From NCBI GenBank assembly GCA_964461105.1, contig CAYWSY010000014.1, forward strand, positions 1 to 29,813: a DNA stretch of 29,813 nucleotides, read 5' to 3'. This document shows, in pieces, positions 1 to 8,000 of the stretch. The position numbers and the translations under genes were made by a program. The DNA comes from JAGVMG01 sp964461105 (GTDB taxonomy: Bacteria; Chlamydiota; Chlamydiia; Chlamydiales; Rhabdochlamydiaceae). Positions within the stretch are counted from its first letter, which is position 1. Each line of letters starts with the position of its first letter. The notes beneath the pieces are model-generated. The model searched no databases and had not been told where the DNA came from. It saw nothing but the letters and a program-made list of their open reading frames with translations.

Positions 1-79
1 ATTCCTTCCAAGAGAGCTTGCTTTCCCTAACGCCATCATGAATGCCAATTAACTCCTTTCGACCATCCTCTGTGGCTCC
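1..79 (-). pseudogene. IS256-family transposase fragment
   Basis: The minus strand is open through this stretch and reads GATEDGRKELIGIHDGVRES followed by KLSWKE. This matches the catalytic-core segment of IS256/mutator-type transposases, where a 'T.(E)GRKE(L)(L)...DG.RES..SW' stretch is conserved. Only 26 residues are in view. The fragment stops where the IS3-family element begins and does not resume on its other side, so it is a remnant, or a gene cut at this point. The rest would lie left of the window. Confidence 0.6.
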
Positions 80-156
80 TGACCTGAACCCCAAAAATTG
101 GTCCACCTAAGATTAGAGGTTCGTGATAAACTAAAACCCAAAAAGGATCACGAACT

Positions 157-420
157 ATGAGAAATAGATTTACCGAAGAACAGATTATAAGAGTCCTTGA
201 AGAAGGCCGTGCAGGTATGAAAGTTGAAGAGGTTTGCCGAAAGCATGGCATTTCGCAACCTACCTACTACAATTGGAAAACCAAATACGCGAATATGACC
301 GTCGCAGAAGCCCAAAGAATGAAGGTTTTGGAATCAGAAAATTCTAAGCTGAAAAGGCTAGTTGCCGAGCAACAGCTCGACATTTTAGCCCTCAAGGATA
401 TTGTCTCAAAAAAGTGGTAA
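157..420 (+). CDS. IS3-family transposase OrfA (helix-turn-helix subunit)
   Basis: This 87-aa protein binds the element ends and supplies the N-terminal half of the OrfAB transposase. Residues 5-40 form the helix-turn-helix (RFTEEQIIRVLEEGRAG, then CRKHGISQPTYYNWKTKY). Residues 45-75 form a leucine-zipper-like helix (LESENSKLKRLVAEQQLDIL) used for multimerisation in this family. The ATG at 157 is preceded by GGA about 10 bases upstream. The frame ends just past an A-AAA-AAG slippery heptamer and overlaps orfB by 7 bp, the classical IS3 arrangement for making OrfAB by -1 frameshifting. The gene looks intact, but its partner frame is interrupted. Confidence 0.85.
   Translation: MRNRFTEEQIIRVLEEGRAGMKVEEVCRKHGISQPTYYNWKTKYANMTVAEAQRMKVLESENSKLKRLVAEQQLDILALKDIVSKKW
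408..414 (+). other. Programmed -1 ribosomal frameshift site (A-AAA-AAG)
   Basis: The heptamer A AAA AAG is positioned in the orfA reading frame as X XXY YYZ (codons 409-411 and 412-414). A -1 slip here enters the orfB frame at 414, yielding an OrfAB fusion. This is the standard IS3-family signal. No downstream pseudoknot was worked out. Confidence 0.7.
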
Positions 421-1259
421 CCCCAAGGGCTAAAAAAGCATGCTGTAAAGCCGTGATGGAAGGTCACGGCTTTAGTGAACGAAGGGCATGTCGGCTTGTA
501 GGGGCACACCGAACGGCAATACGTTATTCGACCAAGAAGCTTGAAGAATTTCTTTTGAAGGAGAAAATAATTACCGTAGCCCATGCCAAACGACGTTACG
601 GCTATAGACGTATTCACATAATGCTTAAAAGGGATGGCATATGCATCAACCACAAAAAACTCTTCAGAATTTACAAAGAGCTTGGCCTAAAAGTACTGAA
701 GAGAGGCGGCCGAAAAAAGGCCTTAGGTCAGAGAGTGGTACGAATGCCATTGACGAGGGTTAACCAAGAATGGTCATTGGATTTTGTTCATGATGCACTC
801 GCCAATGGACGAAGAATAAGGATACTGACGATTGTAGATGATTTTTCAAGAGAAAGCCTAAAAATGGTAGTGGACACATCGCTGAATGGGATAAGAGTGA
901 GAGATGAGTTGACAGAATTGCTGGAAACAAGAGGAATGCCGGAAAGGATATTAAGCGATAACGGAACAGAATTTACCAGCACTGCGATACTGAAATGGTG
1001 CTATGAGCGAGGAGTGCGCTGGGACTACATTCAGCCAGGGAAGCCTCAGCAGAATGGGTAAATTGAAAGTTTTAACGGAAAGCTAAGAGATGAATGTCTG
1101 AATGAAAACTGGTTTACAGGACTAAAAGAGGCTAAACGACTGGTGGAAGAGTGGAGAGAAGAATATAATGAGCGACGCCCACACAGCTCATTAGGCGGCA
1201 GGACGCCAAAAGAAGCTGCTATGGATGCAGCAGAAAAACGAACTGGAACCTCTAACTAG
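414..1259 (+). pseudogene. IS3-family transposase OrfB, broken by an in-frame TAA
   Basis: This is an rve-type integrase-fold transposase (DDE). Visible family signatures are RRYGYRRIHIMLKRDG, NQEWSLDFVHDAL (first catalytic Asp), ILSDNGTEFTS (second Asp) and, after the stop, IESFNGKLRDECLNE (catalytic Glu). The TAA at 1059-1061 replaces the aromatic codon usual in 'QQNG(Y/F)IESFNG'. The frame then runs on to TAG at 1257-1259 without any indel. The product made is 215 aa instead of 281 aa and lacks the catalytic Glu and the C-terminal third, so the element cannot move by itself. The lesion is a single recent-looking nonsense change. Confidence 0.85.
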
Positions 1260-1287
1260 GAATGGACATAATAAAGGGGCAAGGTCA

Positions 1288-1412
1288 AAAAATGCCGTGT
1301 AAGAAATGTTATTTTCTCGACACCACCGATGGATGTTTTGGCCGCTTTTTTGTTGTTGTAAAATGTTTTCCGCCCAGTGGCGTCTTTTTTCTTCGGAACT
1401 TGACTGTGGCAT
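1288..1412 (-). pseudogene. IS66 TnpA-like accessory protein, N-terminal fragment
   Basis: The frame starting at ATG 1412 (AGGGG Shine-Dalgarno 5-6 bases upstream) reads MPQSSSEEKRRHWAENILQQ and then a helix-turn-helix, HRWCRENNISYTAFF. This matches the 'W...I..QK.SG.S...FCRE..IS...FYYW' pattern of IS66 TnpA (transposase-8 type). The similarity ends exactly at the boundary of the IS3-family element at 1287, so the C-terminal half is lost. An upstream ATG at 1436 in the same frame is less likely because it lacks a ribosome site. Confidence 0.6.
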
Positions 1413-1487
1413 AGGACCCCTTTGGTTAAAAGCCAAAGAGTGACATACTGGGCGAAATTTAAAAAGATGGGCTGGTTAGACGCTTAC
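1288..1487 (-). mobile_element. IS66-family left-end remnant
   Basis: On the minus strand the segment opens with GTAAGCGTC at 1487, the conserved 5'-GTAAGCG terminus of IS66-family elements. It is followed at a normal distance by a tnpA-like gene. After 200 bp it is cut by the IS3-family element. The other IS66 end and tnpB/tnpC are absent from the window. The end lies 17 bp beyond the stop codon of the neighbouring gene at 1504. Confidence 0.65.
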
Positions 1488-1503
1488 CTTTGTTGCACAG
1501 TTC

Positions 1504-2028
1504 TTAATTAGAAGAAATTGCATCCAAAGCCTTTTCATAACTCTCTTCATAAATCGTTTTTATATTATTCTTTTCAAGATCATCAACATAATAAACTACT
1601 TTCCCTTGATTGACTGCTGCAATAACGATCTTCTCATGAGGAACTTCAGAACCATCGGGATTATAAAAATAGATCACAATTTCCACATTTTGAGCAGTAA
1701 AAGGATAGTTATGCAGATATGGTCTTATTTCTGCGTTAGAATTGATAAAAGACAAATATACCTGCACCGCATCAACCAATAGCTTTCGCGCAGTTTCAAT
1801 ATCCAATACCTTATAACAATTGAACCCCATCATCATCATCTGTATGTCATCCATCATTTGTCCGCCTGTTCCAACAAGAAACAGGTTCTTTTGAGCTTTT
1901 AATTCTCTTGCTGTTTTTTCCGTGATTTTATGTGCCAATTTTACATAAACGGGAGACTGGTATCCAAAGGAAGAAAAAATTAAAAACGCAACACAAAACA
2001 CTAATCCAAATTTGAAAAGCAACTTCAA
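1504..2028 (-). CDS. Exported protein of unknown function coupled to the RHS gene
   Basis: This 174-aa protein has an N-terminal hydrophobic signal sequence (MKLLFKFGLVFCVAFLIFSS), so it is probably secreted or periplasmic. I do not recognise a named domain. The mature part is a mixed alpha/beta protein with an unusual methionine cluster (GGQMMDDIQMMMMGFNCYKV, roughly residues 56-75) and a HNYPFTAQNVEIVIYFYNPDG stretch split over residues 106-127. The start is TTG at 2028-2026: the SD GGAGG lies 6 bases upstream and the TTG overlaps the TGA of the RHS gene (TTGA). Its translation is therefore probably coupled to RHS. The position directly after an RHS toxin-like gene makes it a candidate immunity or partner protein, which is inference only. 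IS debris begins 17 bp past its stop. Confidence 0.75.
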   Translation of the reverse strand: MKLLFKFGLVFCVAFLIFSSFGYQSPVYVKLAHKITEKTARELKAQKNLFLVGTGGQMMDDIQMMMMGFNCYKVLDIETARKLLVDAVQVYLSFINSNAEIRPYLHNYPFTAQNVEIVIYFYNPDGSEVPHEKIVIAAVNQGKVVYYVDDLEKNNIKTIYEESYEKALDAISSN

Positions 2029-5000
2029 TTTGCACCTCCATGTTTTTTAATATAATCAGATATATGATATTGCATTGTCCGCGAAAAAGTAGGACTTAAA
2101 AATTCATGATCCCATAAACTAGCATCTGGATGAGGTTTCAATATTTGCAACTGATTTCCATATCTCAGATTACCCACGATGTCTAAACTGGTAACAAAAT
2201 CTCGCCTACTCATATAGTTAAACGATTTAAAGCACAATTCCTCTGGAATAATAGCAGCAGGAGCAAAGGCTACGCTAATGATTCTTTGCCGGACTGATTT
2301 TGGAGAGGCCAGAAGAGCATTATAAACTTGAAGACCTCCTCCACTATGGCTGATCTGTAGAAATTTCTCGTCAGGTCCATGTGTCGCAATAAAATGATTC
2401 CATTGATTTTTTAATAATTCGACGGGAGGGGTATGCATTCCTATTGTTCCGAAGCCACATTCAATTATATCAATGACTTGTGATACTAACCGAATGCTAT
2501 CCCAGTTCGTTGCGTTATAAATCCCATAAACTTTGGCTCCTCCTGCATAGTCGCTCACTTGCTGCGCACTAACCATAGACTCTTCTGGTAGATTGTCTAT
2601 CCCATTGATAAATCCTATTGCCCCTTGAGGCAGATCAAAAGAACCAACCTGAAAATTCCCTGACCGCATGATATCGTGATTCGCAAGGTAAGCTGGAATC
2701 ACATTAAAGTCTTGAACAATGGGCTTCCAAGCACCAATTGATACAGCTTTAATTGTTTGATACACAGGTGATGCAAATCGCCCATCAGGGTCAAAATAAT
2801 TAATAGGGTCGCCGCCGGCATATACATAAAGATCTAAACAGACAGGGTATCCAATAGAATCTGGGCTTAAAAACCGTCCTCGTTGTGGATCATAATATCT
2901 CTTCCCCATCCAAATTAACCCTGTTGGGTCTTGGGACTGGCTATGCCAAGAATGGGACTGTGCATAAGAAAGGAGATCCGATGGGATGGAAGGAGCCGCC
3001 AATTGAGGCCCGTAAGATGAGGCAAGTTGCTGAGAATAACAAGTGCCTTGCCGTGAGATCACTCCCACAAGCTGATCCAAAGCATTATGCATTAAAATTA
3101 CAGACTGACCCGTCTCGTCAGTCATCGCATCGCAGGAGTTCGGCCCGTAAATTTTCCAAAAGATTCGATCTCCGTATTTAACTCCAATCTCTCGAAATTC
3201 TCCCTCTGGATCATAAAGAGAAGTTGCTGTAACCGTTAAACTTCCTCGAGGCTCATAATTGGTTTGTAGCCTTCTTCCGAATGCGTCGTATGAGGCTTCC
3301 CAGTTAAACGTTTCATCGGAAACTCTTAAGAGCCTTCCCCATGGATCCCATTCAAATTGTCTTGTGCCTTGTGCAATGACCTGGCCCATAGCGTCGTAGA
3401 TCGTCTGAAGAGAAGCGTGATCATTCACTTCGGTGACGATCTTGCCAAAATTATCAACTCCTTGTTCGGGCACCCTCCAATCTGGCGCTGTTGTGCGAGA
3501 GCCAATTCCTGGTATCCCAAAATCAAAGTCGTATGTTTCTTCTCCTGCCGCTTGTAAATACCCTCGATCGGTATAAGTAAATTTTTTTTGCTCTGTAGAC
3601 GATGAAAAAACAGCAAGCTTCCCAGAGGGATACCATTCAAGAGCCTCTTGAGATACATGATCAGGGAATCGGGTATGCATCGCTTGAGGTAATCCAGATG
3701 GGTTATAATCGATCTTTATGGCGCTAAAAGGAGTCAATTTATATTTAAGAGCTCCGCTAAGATTGTACATATAAGAGAGATTGATTTCTGGTGTAGAAAC
3801 ATGCGAGAGTCGGTTGTTTTGGTACACAAAATCACGTACATGATCATCGATTTGTAACGATCGGCCTGAGGCTTTCCAGGTTTGCCTGGTCTGTTGGATC
3901 AAAGTGGAATGATGATAGATCGACTCCAAGACAAGACGCCCGTCTGGATCATAAGAACGTTCGACTTTGGAATGATCACTTTGAGGAGAATAAAACCAGC
4001 TCAAGAACCACGAAATCCTTTGAATTCCCGTTTGCTCAGCAGATGAAAGGAGTCCGCGAGGGTCATAGGTAAAATTACGTTGCCAATCATCCACCATCTC
4101 TTGAACAAGCCTTCCATTGAGATCGTATTGATAAAGATGAACACGCTGCATTGGATCTTTGGCTTCTTTAAGATAGCCATTTTCGTAAGTGTATTCCCAG
4201 ATAAGTGAAGATTCTGTTCCTGCTTGCAGCTGTTCTCGCGTTTTCTTTCCCATAGAATCATAGGAGGCTTTCCAGACCGTACCATTCGGAAGATGGTATT
4301 CGGAGATATTAGAGTCAAGATCGTATGCGTATGTGATTAGAGCGCCATCTGGGAGCTCTTTTTCCGTTACACGCCCTAGTCCATCAAATGTTTGACGCGT
4401 TATTCTTCCATCGCCGTCGGTTATGGAAATACAATTCCCACAGAAATCATATTCATAAATCGTATTAACACTTCCTTTTTGAACTTTAATCGGAAGGCCT
4501 TGGGCATTCATCCAAGTGGTCGTTATTTCTTCCCCTTGAACCACTGTTTGGATGTCAGCTTCTGGATCATAACGATAAACGTTAGTTGCTAATAGATAAC
4601 CTTCAGCATTAACAACTTCAGATTGAGCGATACGGCCTCCTTCATAGCGCTCAATGCGTTTTTCTCCATTTGGAAGAGTGCAAACGACTGTATCTCCTTG
4701 ATAACTCCATACAGTTTGCTCTCCACAAGGAGAAGTTTCTATTGTGATTCTGCCTAGACCATCATAAGTCTTTTCTGAAGTATAGCCTGCCGCATCGGTA
4801 AAACGGATGAGATTCCCCCTCATGTCAAACTCGCGAATTTCTGCTAAATTTGTAGCAATATTTGTTAGGGTCACTCGTTGATGCGAGTCGTTATAGGTGA
4901 TTTCCCAATTGATGCCGTTTTTTGTTTCTCGAATTGGACGGCTTAAACAATCATAAACAATTGAACTCTTTGTTCCATCTGGATAAAGTTCCTCTTTTAG

Positions 5001-8000
5001 AAGACCATTTGTTGTATAAAGCCTTGTTCTTTTTGCTCCAGATGAGGAAGTGACGGTTTCAAGAAGACCGCCTGATTCATAAGTAAAACATGTCGCATGC
5101 CCTTCTTTTGTTTCAGATGTAACCCTTCCTAAGGCATCGTAATCCCGATAAGTCGTATACCCTAACGGATCAATTTCTTCGATGAGGTAACCACACGGAT
5201 CATACTCATAAAGAGTGTATGCAGTTGCTTGAGTCGGACATAAACTTTTTCTTGTGGCCTTGATCAATCCAGCAGTGTGATAATCGATGTAAAGGGTGTT
5301 CCTAGAATTGGCAGTTTGCTTCCAGATAGGTTCATTATTGAGGTTATAACCGATATAAGTTGCAGAAAGCTGTGCACCCGATGGTGAAATCACCCTAGAT
5401 TGGATTGGATTTCCCATGATGTCATAATCGTTTTCTTGGACTCCATCTGCAGTCCTTGTCTCTACGCATTGGCCTTGATTATTATACGCATAAGTCGTGA
5501 TCACATCAGGATCATCGGTTTTTGTAACTTGAATTTTTTCACAAGGAAATCCTCGAGAATCATACTTCCATCGTGTGACCGATCCACTGTGGTCTTCTTT
5601 TTCGATTTGGCCTAAAGAATTGTATTCTAGATCAATGTACGCAATCAGCGTGCTGTCAGAATAGCGTTCGATTCTCTTTGCAAGATAAGGAAAGTGAGTA
5701 TCATATGTGGTATTGGTTATCTGACTGAAAACTTCTTCTTGAATGCAGAGATCTCGGTCGTTATAGGCGACTTTTTTAGTGATGAGTGACTCACCACTGC
5801 CTGTTAAATCATTTCCTATAAGCCCAATTTCGATCGGGTTTCCTCGGCTGTCATATCGATAATACGTGGTCAATCCCCGCTTATCTGTCGATGACTTTAA
5901 ACACCTGACAGCCCCTCCCTTTTCTTTCCATTGCATCATCTTTTCTGTAATCGGGTCAAACCACGATTCTTCATCGACAAACCACGCCTGGTGAGTTTCA
6001 TGGCCAAGTGGATCAATAATTTTATAAATTTGGTTTTGAAAAATGCGGTAGATTGTTTTTCCATCACCCGCATCTGTAACCGTAGTTACATTCTCATCGT
6101 AATCGAAACTAGCGGTCGTGATCATCGTTTGTCCCAAGCCCATTGGAGAGCGTTGTTCTATGACCTTGCCTTCTTTGTAGATATTTTCAAGGACTTTTCC
6201 ATGAGGTTTAGTCTCTCGAATAATCCGATGGGAGTGATCGTACACGTAGGTGATGATCGCCGAATTTGGGAGCACGACCTGAACAAGATCGCCTTGGAAA
6301 TTGTAATGATATGAAATTCTTCTTCCATCCTTAGCATAAATCTCTGAGATTTTCCCCTCATGATTGTAGATTAATCCAAAGAAGTCTCCGTTTGAACTTT
6401 CAATTCTAGAAAGTGTGTCATTAGTATAGGTAAATTCAAGAATATTGCCCTTGTGATTGATCCATTGCTTGAGAAGACCTTCTTCGAAAATTCTTTTCGA
6501 ACCGTCTGATCCATAAAGAATATTGTTTTCAATATAGGCATGAAAAGGATTAGAGGTAGAACCTATTCCATTTTGGGTAAAATTATATAAGTCAGGATTA
6601 GATTCCGGTAAGACTTCCCATCTGGAGGTCGCTTGATTATAGGTATACGCAATCATCGTGCCATCAGATTCAGCTGCATATAACTTCTCATCTTGCTTGA
6701 TGAGAAATGGGTTTAGACTCAATTTCCACCCTACTCCAAGATCTCCAATAAGAGGATTTTGGCTATTATAATTACGACGTATTTCAAGAGGGAATGGCCC
6801 TGGAAAAATTAAATCAACTTCATCAATATAAAAAGCTCCTGTCACCACATCGATAGGATCGGCAACATAACTCAAGATAGATTTATGCTCCGACCTTACG
6901 TCCGAGCTCAATTGATATGTACCTTTTGAAAATCGATTCTGTTCTGAAGATAAAAGTGGAGGCGGAACAGTCAAATTCGGAACAGGCGGAACAAATAACG
7001 TATAGCTCAACTGATTGCTGTAATTACTTGGGATAAGCTGCCAGTTCTGAATTGTTGAAGGGGCAAAATAATAAGTCGGTAAGGGGGACCCAAGTCCCCC
7101 ATTGGTTATTAATTTATTGCTCGAGAGCAACCCACCTTGCACAAGGGGATGAACAATGAGAGTCCCCATCTCTTGATAAAATCCCTTTTGACTGCCAATC
7201 AAATTTGGAGTCATATAAGCATAGGCGTATTGATCAAACTCACTGTCTTGAGTCAGTGACTTTTTGGTAAAATCCCATTGACCACAAGAGGCTGCTCTGA
7301 CTTGACGAAGATCGAGGTCCGTTAATTGAGAAAAATAAAGACTCTGAGCAGCTTCTGGAGTATTTTCTGCTGCTGTCATGTTTAAAGGTGTTAATATTAA
7401 AAAACCAGGTTCAGACAATCCTTTTTTTTGTTGTTCTCGATTAGCAAGCTGTAAGAGTTTAACTGTTGAAATAGCTTCCTTCACTCCAAAAATATCGAGT
7501 AAAATTTGATGTTCATTAGAAGAGGTGTCAACCATAATGAGGGATTCGAGAGATCTAAGAGCCGAATAAATCTCTTCTTGGCGAAATGTCGAATTGGATG
7601 GTGGGAGCGGTGAAATGTTCCACATCATATCAACTTGAGGCGCCTTAAGGCCCTCTGAAGAAGAAAGCTTTACCAGCCCAAAAGCAAAGTCTACAACTGG
7701 AAAGAGCTTATAGAGAGAAGCGAGGATTTTCTCTGCACGACCACATTTTTCAAAATAGGCAGCTCCAACAAAAGCAAGAAGGGCGTAAGAGCGCTTTGCC
7801 TCTTCTTTCTCAGATGAAAACTGCTTATAAAATTGAGAAGTCACTTTGGAACTTGAACCCCCTAAGTGAAAACAAAGAGCAGCTTCAGTCCCTTTATCCA
7901 TCGAAACCGTCCTAGTGGAGTCCGCTGTTGCAGTCCCAATCAAGGTTTCATGATAAACTCTGATGTCGATAGATCGATCCGATGCATCCAAATTAAGAAG

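Larger units (their letters stand above)
80..1287 (+). mobile_element. IS3-family (IS407 group) insertion sequence, about 1.2 kb
   Basis: Two overlapping transposase frames are bracketed by imperfect terminal inverted repeats. The left end begins TGACCTGAACCCC and carries GTCCA about 22 bases in. The reverse complement of the right end begins TGACCTTGCCCC and has GTCCA at almost the same distance. The length of 1208 bp is typical of the IS407 group. No 4-bp target duplication is seen (CTCC on the left, AAAA on the right), and the flanks belong to two different IS families. The element therefore probably sits at a rearranged junction rather than at a fresh insertion site. Confidence 0.8.
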
